IMG/VR virus record: IMGVR_UViG_3300025108_000196
Location: 1-33,964 of that record
Length of the DNA stretch: 33,964 nt
Strand: one strand, 5' to 3'
From: a virus
Under the pieces are notes generated by a model, which had not been told where the DNA came from, ran no database searches, and worked only from the letters and a program-made list of their open reading frames with translations. Each line of letters starts with the position of its first letter. The stretch's first letter is position 1. Below are positions 13,278 through 21,654 of the stretch, in pieces. The position numbers and the translations under genes were made by a program.

Positions 13278-14249
13278 ATGGCAACAATAAGTAATATTGC
13301 AAATAAAAAAGAATGTGGTAGCGGAGTAACGGCTAACACTGGAAAATTAGGGTGCTTGTCGCTATTCGGCACACCAACACACGCGCTTTTAGTAGCTAAA
13401 GGATTTACCTTGAACGGTTCTGCTGATTGGACTGTTGAAACTATAAAGCAGTTGACAATGAAAGGACACGTTGTTCCTTTAATTGGAGCAAGTGCTTTTG
13501 AGGATGTTTCTTCTGAAGATACCTATTCTACTAGTGTAAACGGAGTTAAGAGATTAAGTCTTAAAGGATTACCTGAATACAAATTAACTTTCGAGGAAGG
13601 TCACGAATTTTATCGTCAATTAGATAGATTACGTGGTTTCAAAGATTGGGATGTTATTCTTGGGGATGAAAACGGAAATTGGCTAATGGGTATGTCAGGT
13701 TCAAATCAATATGGCGGATTAACAGCAGGTCATTTAACACCAGAAATTACTAAAAGAAAAGTAGCGGGTGGAGATGCTGAGTCAAAATCAATAATGTTTC
13801 AGTTTTTAGATAGATTACAATTTGACAGATATTACGCTATCTTAAACGCTGATGAATTAGATTTTTACCCAGAGGAAATTTTGGCTATTAACGGTGTTGA
13901 TGTAGATTTCCATACAGTTCCGTCTAACGGAGATACATCATTAGAGCTTGACATTTTACTTAACTCAGACCATAGTACGGGTATTCTTGGATTAGATTCA
14001 CAAGACTTTTATGTAAAAGTAAATGGAGCTACAGCTACGTTAGGAGTTCCTTCGCAAGACAATGTTGGGGGTACTTTATATACACTTCCAATTACAAGTC
14101 CTTCGTTAAATACTAACGACACACTTGAAGTTGGATTTAGCAACCCAATAATTGACAATGGAATTGGAAATCCTGGTGCAAATGCGTTCGGTAATCAAGG
14201 AGAGTTAGTTCGTGCTTTTCCTACATTAACGGGAACTGTTGTATTATAA
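13278..14249 (+). CDS. Major tail (tube) protein
   Basis: A 323-residue protein starting MATISNIANKKECGSGVTAN. The first 190 residues are consistent with a tail-tube fold (e.g. GLPEYKLTFEEGHEFYRQLDRL, about 97-118, and VILGDENGNWLMG). Residues 200-323 form a beta-rich, possibly Ig-like extension (EILAINGVDVDFHT through DFYVKVNGATATL). It is placed between the connectors and the tail chaperone/tape-measure genes, and a terminator follows at once at 14277. That is usual for a highly expressed tube gene at the end of a head-tail unit. Confidence 0.75.
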   Translation: MATISNIANKKECGSGVTANTGKLGCLSLFGTPTHALLVAKGFTLNGSADWTVETIKQLTMKGHVVPLIGASAFEDVSSEDTYSTSVNGVKRLSLKGLPEYKLTFEEGHEFYRQLDRLRGFKDWDVILGDENGNWLMGMSGSNQYGGLTAGHLTPEITKRKVAGGDAESKSIMFQFLDRLQFDRYYAILNADELDFYPEEILAINGVDVDFHTVPSNGDTSLELDILLNSDHSTGILGLDSQDFYVKVNGATATLGVPSQDNVGGTLYTLPITSPSLNTNDTLEVGFSNPIIDNGIGNPGANAFGNQGELVRAFPTLTGTVVL

Positions 14250-14276
14250 TAACTTAATTTTTTTTGATTAGTAAAG

Positions 14277-14307
14277 AGCCTAGCTAATTTAGTTAGGCTT
14301 TTTTTTT
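14277..14307 (+). terminator. Intrinsic terminator after the tail tube gene
   Basis: AGCCTAGCT at 14277-14285 pairs with AGTTAGGCT at 14291-14299 (one G-T wobble), with an AATTT loop, followed by a run of about nine T. It divides the head/tube genes from the rest of the tail genes. Confidence 0.85.
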
Positions 14308-14308
14308 G

Positions 14309-14316
14309 TAGATTTG
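14309..14316 (+). promoter_or_regulatory. TAnnTTTG box immediately before the 14321 gene
   Basis: TAGATTTG at 14309-14316 matches the -7 consensus and follows the terminator T-run directly. The ATG at 14321 is only 4 nt downstream, so a transcript would start at or next to the start codon (leaderless or nearly so). No -33 box is visible at the usual distance, so this may be a chance match. Confidence 0.35.
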
Positions 14317-14320
14317 CATT

Positions 14321-14785
14321 ATGAAATCGGAAGAATATATTAGATTATTAGAAAGCAATATAGATAAGCTACCAGCATTAGTTAAAAATTATGTTTATAA
14401 GCGTGGTGGCATTTTAAGAAGTGTTAAGCAAAGATTTTTAAAAAAAGGTGTTGACGGATATGGTAATAAATTAGGCACATATTCTAGCGCTACGATTAGA
14501 AGGAAAAAGAAAAAAGGTCAAATAACATCACACGTAACTTTAAGGGATAGTGGTCAATGGTATGAAAGTTTATTTTTAACATTTGAAGGAACGACATTAA
14601 TATTAGATAGCACCGATTTATCTTTAACCTCTAAACTTGTAGACGGCGAAAAATTATTTCCAGGTTATGGACAAGGTATAATGGAATTTAGTAAAGAAGA
14701 ACAGGTTATGATTGATAGTATTTTAGATGAATTTTATTTTGAACTATCAAAAAAACTAGAAAAAAATATAGATATTGAAATATGA
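14321..14785 (+). CDS. Tail completion / virion morphogenesis protein (HK97 gp10-like)
   Basis: A 154-residue protein. The signature is GVDGYGNKLGTYSSATIRRKKKKG (about 44-67) followed by VTLRDSGQWYESL (76-88), the plan of virion morphogenesis and gp10-like tail completion proteins: a basic segment, then LRDSG. It ends in a long acidic helix. Its stop overlaps the next start (ATGA). It is probably a neck or tail-completion protein; function by family resemblance only. Confidence 0.65.
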   Translation: MKSEEYIRLLESNIDKLPALVKNYVYKRGGILRSVKQRFLKKGVDGYGNKLGTYSSATIRRKKKKGQITSHVTLRDSGQWYESLFLTFEGTTLILDSTDLSLTSKLVDGEKLFPGYGQGIMEFSKEEQVMIDSILDEFYFELSKKLEKNIDIEI

Positions 14786-15405
14786 AAGTATATAAAGATT
14801 TAGACGAAATGCCTATTTATAATTTTTTTAAGGTAATGTATAACTTTGAAAAAAATATGAATTATTTATACAAAAAAAATAAACACAATAAAGATTTGTC
14901 AAAAGAGGAATTATTTAATACCTTTGAAGACCTACAACAAAAATACTTAAAGCTAACTTTTTCTAAATCAGACCTACAAGACGAAAAATTAAAAGCTAAA
15001 GTAACCTATCTGACGGGAATACAAGATATTATACAATCAGTTTTAAATTGTTATCTTGAAACGCATTATGAGGATGTTTTTTTAATTTTAAATGAATTTA
15101 AGATGTTTAAATTAAAACTACCAATAAAAACTGAGGATATAAAATATATTAAAAAGCAATTGCTTTTTATACAAAATAAAATTAATTTAAAGTTAGCTAG
15201 TTTTAAATTAAAACACAAAAAAGGACAAGAAAATTCTGAAGAATTAGAACATAACTTACAAAAAGATTTAGATAAACAAGCGCTTTCTTTAGAAACTTAT
15301 TTAGAATTAGGATATAAAATAGATGTTAAAAAAACATCAGTTTTAAGGTGGGTTAATTTAGTTAACTTATCAAATGAAAAAAGTGAACGAATAAAACAAT
15401 TATAA
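14782..15405 (+). CDS. Putative tail assembly chaperone-like protein
   Basis: A 207-residue, strongly helical, Lys/Glu-rich protein starting MKVYKDLDEMPIYNFFKVMY. This opening is common in Bacteroidetes phage proteins encoded between tail tube and tape measure. The C-terminal half is coiled-coil-like and ends with LELGYKIDVKKTSVLRWVNL. It holds the position of tail assembly chaperones, which keep the tape measure soluble. I see no slippery heptamer or overlapping frame of the lambda G/GT kind, so no frameshift is proposed. Confidence 0.5.
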   Translation: MKVYKDLDEMPIYNFFKVMYNFEKNMNYLYKKNKHNKDLSKEELFNTFEDLQQKYLKLTFSKSDLQDEKLKAKVTYLTGIQDIIQSVLNCYLETHYEDVFLILNEFKMFKLKLPIKTEDIKYIKKQLLFIQNKINLKLASFKLKHKKGQENSEELEHNLQKDLDKQALSLETYLELGYKIDVKKTSVLRWVNLVNLSNEKSERIKQL

Positions 15406-15406
15406 A

Positions 15407-15715
15407 ATGCAAATATTAGATTTAAGATTTGATGCTGATATAACTTTAAAAATAGACGAGGGAGTTTCTTATAAGCCGTCCATATCTGGAATTAGAACTT
15501 TAGATACGGAATACACTTTTTCTTGTAATGATATAGTAAAAACGGTTGCAAATGGCGGAATTACTTTAGTGAACAATAGTATAATAATTAATATTGATGA
15601 AAATGATTTTCCTAGAGGTCATTATAAAGGGTGTCTAGAGTCTAATTCAAAAATAGCGGGAATTTATAAATATTTTAAAATAGAAATAATAAGTTATGGG
15701 GTTGTTAGCTGTTAA
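15407..15715 (+). CDS. Small beta-rich tail protein
   Basis: A 102-residue beta-rich protein starting MQILDLRFDADITLKIDEG, with a middle DTEYTFSCNDIVKTV segment and FPRGHYKGCLES. There are no membrane segments. The end overlaps the following fibre-like gene by 20 nt. In Bacteroidetes phages such proteins head a fibre or baseplate cassette; I do not recognise a named family. Two Cys in the second half and an Asp/Asn-rich middle are its only notable features. Confidence 0.6.
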   Translation: MQILDLRFDADITLKIDEGVSYKPSISGIRTLDTEYTFSCNDIVKTVANGGITLVNNSIIINIDENDFPRGHYKGCLESNSKIAGIYKYFKIEIISYGVVSC

Positions 15716-16220
15716 TAGCAATATTGCTTTTGAAAAATTAACAATAAGTTGTGTTGATGCAAAATCTGTTTATATGACAAACGGACACGTAGACAACAAG
15801 ATTACTTTTAGCGTACAACAATACCCCCACGTAACATACGAACAACCTACTAAATTTACAAATTTAACAGACACGCCTTTAGATTATACAGGCGAAAGCG
15901 GAAAAATTGCAAGGGTTAATGAGCTTGAGGAAGGATTAGAATTTACAAAAATACTTTTAACGGACATAACACAATATCAAGAAGATATAGAGATAAGTTC
16001 TTCACAAATTATAGATTTTGAAGAATTAAGAAAATATGAACACGACCAAGGAACGCCAAACAGTGTTTGGACAATAAATCACGATTTAAATAAAAGACCC
16101 TCGGTTAGTATAATAGATTCTGCTGGAAGTAATGTCTTTGGACAAGTAGAATACAACGACGAAAATAACTTAACAATAACTTTTAATACCGCTTTTTCAG
16201 GAGTGGCTTACTTAAACTAA
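15696..16220 (+). CDS. Tail fibre-like protein
   Basis: A 174-residue protein with two recognisable fibre modules. Residues 52-88 read as the pattern F.NLTDTP..Y....GK...V.E.EEGLEFT, also present in the 26188 protein. Residues about 114-174 form a C-terminal module with YEHDQGTPNSVWTINHDLN, then PSVSIID..G....G.VEYND and a terminal SGVAYLN. From memory, the latter type ends many phage tail fibres. It probably decorates the tail tip or a side fibre. Confidence 0.65.
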   Translation: MGLLAVNSNIAFEKLTISCVDAKSVYMTNGHVDNKITFSVQQYPHVTYEQPTKFTNLTDTPLDYTGESGKIARVNELEEGLEFTKILLTDITQYQEDIEISSSQIIDFEELRKYEHDQGTPNSVWTINHDLNKRPSVSIIDSAGSNVFGQVEYNDENNLTITFNTAFSGVAYLN

Positions 16221-16237
16221 TAATTAAATAATAAAAA

Positions 16238-17629
16238 ATGGCAGCAATTAAACATTTAGTCAATTTAGACATGAGCAAAAATCAACTACTTAATGCAGTA
16301 GTTCAAAACTTGGCGGTAGCGCCTTCATCCCCAGTAGAGGGGCAAATTTATTGGGATACTTCGGTAGACTCGCTTTTTGTATGGAACGCACAATCAAGTG
16401 CTTGGATAGATTTAGGGAGTAGCGGAGTAACAAATTTATCTTATACTACAGGAGCTAGTAGCGGTGTAGTTGTATCAAGCACGGGAACGAACGCAACACT
16501 TCCTGCAGCAACAACATCAAACGCAGGTTTAATGTCTAGCGCTGACAAAACAAAATTAAACGCAGTAGATGAAAATGCGGAAGAAAATGTAGCTACAAAT
16601 TTAGCGGAAAGTGGCGCTACAACTACAACCGTTAAGGTAACATCATCAACGGGAACGGATGCGACTTTAAATTCAGCGTCTACTAGTAGAGCGGGTTTAA
16701 TGTCAAAAGCAAAATTTGACCAAGTAGAGGTAAACAACAATAAAGTAAGTGACATAAATCATAACGTTTCAACTAATTTAAGCACAACACAAAACACAAC
16801 AACCGTAGTGGTTAATTCAAGTGACGGAAACAATGCAACTATAAGTTCAGCATCTACTTCGCAAGCAGGTGTTATGACTAAAGCTATATATGACGAACAC
16901 TTATTAAACAACGCTAAAGTTTCAAATGTACCCGAAACGGTAACAAGTATGAGCTTATCCTCAAACATTCTTACTTATACGGACGAGGACGGAAACGACA
17001 CTGATTTAGATTTATCTTTATATTTAGATGATACTAACTTGGCTAGATTAACTAGTGGTACTATAAACTCGGGTACGGGTATAGCTACATTTACAAGGGA
17101 TGACAATACTACCTTTACAGTTGATATGTCTGCTTTCTTGGACGCAATTACTTTAAACAATACACTTGTTTCAACGTCTACCACGCAAGGTCTTACGGCT
17201 AATATGGGTAAAACCTTAAAAGATTTAATTGACACAATTAATTCAAATAACACAGGTTCTAATACGGGCGATGAGGTTCAAGCTACAACCACAACTAAAG
17301 GTATCGCTGAAATTGCTACACAAACCGAAGTTAATTCTGGTTCAGATAATTCAAGAATAGTAACACCCCTTACTTTAAAAAGCACTTTAGGGATTACAAG
17401 TTCGTTAAGTACAACTTTAACTTATAGCGATACTATTGGAAACGGAAGTTCAACATCTATTGCAGTAACACATTCAATCGGTAATCAATACGTTCAAGCA
17501 TCAGTTTATGAAGTTTCATCAACAGATCAAGTTATGTGTGAAATAGAATTAACGTCTAGTACGGTAACTACATTTAAATTTAATACAGCTCCAACAACAA
17601 ATCAATATAGAGTTGTTATAATTGGATAA
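16238..17629 (+). CDS. Tail fibre protein with internal repeats
   Basis: A 463-residue, Thr/Ser/Asn-rich fibre. The N-terminus has LDMSKNQLLNAVVQNLA and EGQIYWDT..DSLFVWN....WIDLG, a common phage fibre start. Residues about 70-235 carry three copies of a module reading S.G..ATL..A.TS.AGLM..A..D with following N-rich linker. A TTKGIAEIATQTEVNSG segment (about 350-366), typical of phage fibres with TKG-A-ATQ-E motifs, is followed by a beta-rich C-terminal domain. It would form a trimeric fibre. It lies with other fibre genes upstream of the tape measure, an uncommon place. Confidence 0.8.
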   Translation: MAAIKHLVNLDMSKNQLLNAVVQNLAVAPSSPVEGQIYWDTSVDSLFVWNAQSSAWIDLGSSGVTNLSYTTGASSGVVVSSTGTNATLPAATTSNAGLMSSADKTKLNAVDENAEENVATNLAESGATTTTVKVTSSTGTDATLNSASTSRAGLMSKAKFDQVEVNNNKVSDINHNVSTNLSTTQNTTTVVVNSSDGNNATISSASTSQAGVMTKAIYDEHLLNNAKVSNVPETVTSMSLSSNILTYTDEDGNDTDLDLSLYLDDTNLARLTSGTINSGTGIATFTRDDNTTFTVDMSAFLDAITLNNTLVSTSTTQGLTANMGKTLKDLIDTINSNNTGSNTGDEVQATTTTKGIAEIATQTEVNSGSDNSRIVTPLTLKSTLGITSSLSTTLTYSDTIGNGSSTSIAVTHSIGNQYVQASVYEVSSTDQVMCEIELTSSTVTTFKFNTAPTTNQYRVVIIG

Positions 17630-17632
17630 AAA

Positions 17633-17920
17633 ATGGCTACAAAAAAAATATTAACAGATTTGCAAATTGCGGGAACTGTAAACTTCCAAAATATTAAAAT
17701 AGCATCTTCACAAGGCGCAGACGGACAAGTCTTAACATCAACAGGCTCTGGGGTTGCGTGGGAAGATTTACCAAGTAGCGGTGGGATTACATCAACAACA
17801 AGCGGTGAGCCTTCGGGAAGTTCTACAATAACTAATATTGTGCAAATAGATTTATCAGATTATAATACCGCTGCAAATAATGGTAATTTAGTAACTGGAA
17901 CAGTTTATTTAATAAAGTAA
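17633..17920 (+). CDS. Short fibre-associated protein
   Basis: A 95-residue protein beginning [20 protein letters not shown]. The segment [20 protein letters not shown] is a shared phage tail/fibre motif in which a GQVL.S.G..V.WE stretch joins shaft repeats. It is Ser/Thr/Gly-rich after that. It could be a fibre tip or a truncated shaft piece; it follows the large fibre by 3 nt and precedes the next protein by 1 nt, so it is surely part of the same cassette. Confidence 0.6.
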   Translation: MATKKILTDLQIAGTVNFQNIKIASSQGADGQVLTSTGSGVAWEDLPSSGGITSTTSGEPSGSSTITNIVQIDLSDYNTAANNGNLVTGTVYLIK

Positions 17921-17921
17921 T

Positions 17922-18341
17922 ATGCCTATAAAAATAAAAAATGCAGGTCAAACCAATGCAAATGATGTAGTAAAGCTAGTGTATAGAACTTCAGGTAACG
18001 GTAAACCTACGGAATTTACTGATGTTTATGTTTATCAAGATGAAGTTTTTCCAGGCCCTTCAGCTACGGGCGGAGTAGCTACGGTAACAATAAGTACCGC
18101 GGGATATATAAAATGGTTTGCTGGAACTTTTGCTACCGTTCAAAGAAGTACTAGTGGTTCGGGTTCGGGAGCTACTTTTAATGTAACTATAAATGGTAGT
18201 GGTGCAGCAACTTCGGTTTCTTCTATAACTGCATCGGGTTCGGGATATGCGGTAGGCGATACTATAACATTAAATTATACGTCAGTGCCAGACGGTAGGG
18301 AATCTATTTATACAGTTTTAACCGTGGCTAGTATATCTTAA
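17922..18341 (+). CDS. Gly/Ser-rich beta protein of the fibre cassette
   Basis: A 139-residue protein. The N-terminus ([20 protein letters not shown]) resembles a small Ig-like strand set. Residues 90-130 are Gly/Ser-rich with [17 protein letters not shown] and [16 protein letters not shown], a pattern recalling beta-solenoid or head-fibre-like domains found in phage tail proteins. It is the last gene before the tape measure and probably belongs to the virion surface. No specific family is recognised. Confidence 0.6.
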   Translation: MPIKIKNAGQTNANDVVKLVYRTSGNGKPTEFTDVYVYQDEVFPGPSATGGVATVTISTAGYIKWFAGTFATVQRSTSGSGSGATFNVTINGSGAATSVSSITASGSGYAVGDTITLNYTSVPDGRESIYTVLTVASIS

Positions 18342-18369
18342 TTAATAATAAAAATAAAAGTAAATTAAA

Positions 18370-21300
18370 ATGGCTAAGATTAATGTAAATGCACAAGAAA
18401 CCATAGCGTCTATTAGGGAATTAATAAACGTTATGAAAACTTTAAGTAAGGAAACCGCTAGAATAGGAAACGTAAGCGGTAGTTCTTTTACTAAACTACA
18501 AAGCGACATTAAAGCCTTAAGAAGTGCAATATCTACTATAAGCAAAAAATTTACCGAATTAAATAAAAACCTAAATAGAAATAGTAATATAACAAAAACC
18601 AATTCTAAAAGACTTACTAAAAATAGTGCCGAAATAAAACGTAATTCCGATTTAACAAAAACCAATTCAAAAAACAAAAGAGAAAACACAAAGGCTATTG
18701 ATAGAATGTCAAGTTCTTTAAATAGAGAAACACGAGCTAAACAGAAAAGTAATAGACAAAACAAAAAGAACATTAAGGGTCAAAAAGGTTTCTTTGGAGC
18801 TATGGCAAAAGGAATAGGCACGGTAATGGCTATTGTTGCAGCTCTAGGTTTTTTAATTAAGATTGGAAAAAATATTTTTAATCTTGCTTTAAAATTTGAT
18901 TCTTTAGCTTTGGCATTAAAATTTACATCAAAGCAAAGCTGGGAGGCAGGACGGTCAATGCAATTTCTTTTAGAACTAAATCAAAAATTTGGTGCGCAAA
19001 TTGGTGTTACCGCTGACCGTTGGTTAAAGTTTAGAACTGCAGCTAGGTTATCAGGTTTGACAATGCTTGAAACAAAAAAAATATTTAAAAGTGTTACAAA
19101 GGCAAGTGCTTTACTTGGTTTGCAAACGGACGAGCTAAAAGGTGTTTATTTGGCATTAGAACAAATGCTTAATAAAGGTAAGATTACTACCGAGGAATTA
19201 AGAAGACAATTAGGGGAAAGATTGCCAGGTGCTGTTGGTATTATGGCAGCTTCAATGGGTATAGGACTTGAAGAATTAGACAAGATGATGAAAAAAGGAG
19301 AAGTTCTTTCAGCAGAAGTTTTACCTAATTTTGCAAAAGCACTAGAAATAGCTTACGGTATTGATAAAGTAGATTCAATTGAAAATTTAAACACCGCCGT
19401 AAATAAATTAAAAGGTTCTTGGGAAACATTAGTTTTAATTATTACCGAGGGAGATAGTATAATTTCAAAGTCAATAATGAATATTTCCCAGTCTATGACA
19501 AGCATACTTAATAAACTTACTTATGCTTTTGCTGACACACTACAAACCGAAAATTTATTGTCGGGTATGTTTGATGTAAAACACATGAAAGAATACGAAG
19601 ATAATGCAGAAGAATTAATGCAAAATGATATGCATAGAGCTAAAATTCAAAGGACACAATTGCAAAAAAACGCAAAAGAATTAGCTAGATTACAAGACGA
19701 GATTTATAGAACCGCTGAGGGCGAACAAAAAAAATCGCTACAAAGACAATACGACGAAATTCAACTATCTATAAACAAATCCACAAAATTTCTTGTGGAA
19801 GTAGAAAATGAAAAGTCACGTATTATGCACATAGCTGCGGTAGGAAATGTGAAAACTCATACGGATGAATACGATGAAAAACGCCGAATAGTTGAAGAAA
19901 GTGAAGCTGAAAGTAAAGATTTAATAGCAAAAGTATTACAATATGGAGAAGCTGTGGCAGCAGGAAACCCAGCGGGAGTTATAATGTCAGCTTTATTTGG
20001 CGATAGTCCAGAAGAAAATATGAAAGATTTTTTCGATAGTTTGTCAGATGAAATGAAAGACTATATTAAAGCAGCTTCACAAAAAGCTGTTACTTTAGAA
20101 TTAGCTGAAACAGCTCCACCAAAAAGAAAACCAATTGACGACGACGACGGCGGGAGTAAAAGAAAGCGTAAAATCAAAATGGCTAAAGAATATAACGGAA
20201 CTTTAGAAGATGAAATATTAATACTACAACGTATAGCGGATTTAAATAATAGGGTTTTTGGTCAAGTAGGTCAAGATATGGATGACACTAAAAGGTCTTT
20301 AGATGAATATATAAAATCATTAATTAGAATAAATGAATTAGAGTTTGATGAAAAAAATAACGACTTAAGGGCAGCTGAAAAAGATGAAAAGAACAAGTGG
20401 AAAGCAAGAATGGATAGTTGGGATAAAGGTGCATCAAACTATCAAGAACAAGTAGAACAACACAAAATAGCATTAAAAAATATTGAAAAAAAATATGACG
20501 ATTTAAGATTAATTAATCAACAAAATTATTTAAACAAAAGAGCTAAAATAAACTTTACCGCGCAAGACAAAGAAATAGCGATGATTAAGAAGTTTGAAAA
20601 ACAAAAAATAGAAGACGCTACAACAGACAATAATTTAGCCATTAAAGGAATTGAAATGGCTATGTTGAAAGAACACGAGGGTACGGCGCAATACAATAAA
20701 TTGTATAAGTTACGCGAGGAAATGTTACAACAGCATCAAAACAATTTAATAGATATTCAAGTTGAAGCTTTAGAAAAGCAAGCAAAAGCGTATCTTGATA
20801 GCGGAGATATGGATATGGCTAATCGTTTAATGAATCTAGCTAATGCTTTAAATGGAACTAAAAATGGATTAGATGAAGTTAAACCTAGTGTCGAGGAAAT
20901 AGCCGAGGTGATAACGGACATAATGGACACTATGGGGGATTTAGGTAATGCCCTTTTTGAAAGTAAAATAGCAAGAATAGACGAGGAAATTGCTAGAGAA
21001 ACAGAAAAATATGACACCTTATTAAGACTTGCAAAGGATGATGAGGCGGAACAAAAGATAATCGAAAGGAATAGGGAAATTAGATTAAAAAAGCTAAATG
21101 AAAAAAAGAAAAAAGAACAAATAAAACAAGCTAAATTTGAAAAGGCTATGAATATAGCAAGAGGTACAGTTGCACTTGCATTAGCTATACAATATGCTTT
21201 TGCTCAACAAACTCCGCCAGCTTTTAATGTAGCTCAGGCAGCAATTGTTGCAGCTCTATCAGGAGTAGAATTAGCTACTATTATAGCAACACCTATACCA

Positions 21301-21654
21301 ACATTTGCAACGGGTGGTGTTATGGGTCACGACGGAAAGGCTTTAATTAATGACGGCGGACAAATGGAATATGTCCAAAGGGGAGGTAAAATAATGACGG
21401 CTAAAAACGAAAACGCATTAGTTGATTTAAAGCGTGGAGATATTATTCATAAAGATTTTGAAACAATGCAAAGAAAAACGTCAATTTTTAATAGTATATT
21501 TGGAGTAGAAAATGAATCTACACAAAACGAAATTGATTTTGGTCAAATTGAACTAGCCATAGAAAGAGGTTTTAAAAATGCAAAAATAAATAATAATATT
21601 TCCGTAATTAACGAGTTGGATGATTACCGTGAAAAACAACAAAATTGGAGCTAA
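18370..21654 (+). CDS. Tail tape measure protein
   Basis: This 1094-residue protein is the second longest gene's scale in the tail and fits a tape measure. Residues 1-130 are a Lys/Asn/Ser-rich coiled coil. A hydrophobic segment (about 140-176) is followed by a tape measure domain (LALALKFTSKQSWEAGRSM to PNFAKALEIAYG, about 178-335). A Lys/Asp linker with IDDDDGG (about 591), long helical repeats, a second hydrophobic stretch (about 935-985) and a Gly-rich tail follow. Its length sets tail length, about 160 nm if the usual 1.5 A per residue applies (inference). It ends 1 nt before the next ATG. Confidence 0.9.
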   Translation: MAKINVNAQETIASIRELINVMKTLSKETARIGNVSGSSFTKLQSDIKALRSAISTISKKFTELNKNLNRNSNITKTNSKRLTKNSAEIKRNSDLTKTNSKNKRENTKAIDRMSSSLNRETRAKQKSNRQNKKNIKGQKGFFGAMAKGIGTVMAIVAALGFLIKIGKNIFNLALKFDSLALALKFTSKQSWEAGRSMQFLLELNQKFGAQIGVTADRWLKFRTAARLSGLTMLETKKIFKSVTKASALLGLQTDELKGVYLALEQMLNKGKITTEELRRQLGERLPGAVGIMAASMGIGLEELDKMMKKGEVLSAEVLPNFAKALEIAYGIDKVDSIENLNTAVNKLKGSWETLVLIITEGDSIISKSIMNISQSMTSILNKLTYAFADTLQTENLLSGMFDVKHMKEYEDNAEELMQNDMHRAKIQRTQLQKNAKELARLQDEIYRTAEGEQKKSLQRQYDEIQLSINKSTKFLVEVENEKSRIMHIAAVGNVKTHTDEYDEKRRIVEESEAESKDLIAKVLQYGEAVAAGNPAGVIMSALFGDSPEENMKDFFDSLSDEMKDYIKAASQKAVTLELAETAPPKRKPIDDDDGGSKRKRKIKMAKEYNGTLEDEILILQRIADLNNRVFGQVGQDMDDTKRSLDEYIKSLIRINELEFDEKNNDLRAAEKDEKNKWKARMDSWDKGASNYQEQVEQHKIALKNIEKKYDDLRLINQQNYLNKRAKINFTAQDKEIAMIKKFEKQKIEDATTDNNLAIKGIEMAMLKEHEGTAQYNKLYKLREEMLQQHQNNLIDIQVEALEKQAKAYLDSGDMDMANRLMNLANALNGTKNGLDEVKPSVEEIAEVITDIMDTMGDLGNALFESKIARIDEEIARETEKYDTLLRLAKDDEAEQKIIERNREIRLKKLNEKKKKEQIKQAKFEKAMNIARGTVALALAIQYAFAQQTPPAFNVAQAAIVAALSGVELATIIATPIPTFATGGVMGHDGKALINDGGQMEYVQRGGKIMTAKNENALVDLKRGDIIHKDFETMQRKTSIFNSIFGVENESTQNEIDFGQIELAIERGFKNAKINNNISVINELDDYREKQQNWS

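Noticed and set aside
14782-15715. Programmed frameshift joining the tail chaperone genes
   Set aside because: No slippery heptamer with overlapping frame was found at the gene end; the next gene starts on its own ATG.
16441-17253. Three minus ORFs under the fibre gene
   Set aside because: Low-complexity Thr/Ser coding on the opposite strand gives Val/Ala-rich open frames; no independent evidence.
18342-18773. 143-codon minus ORF under the tape measure start
   Set aside because: Leu/Phe/Val-rich frame is the complement of Lys/Asn-rich codons.
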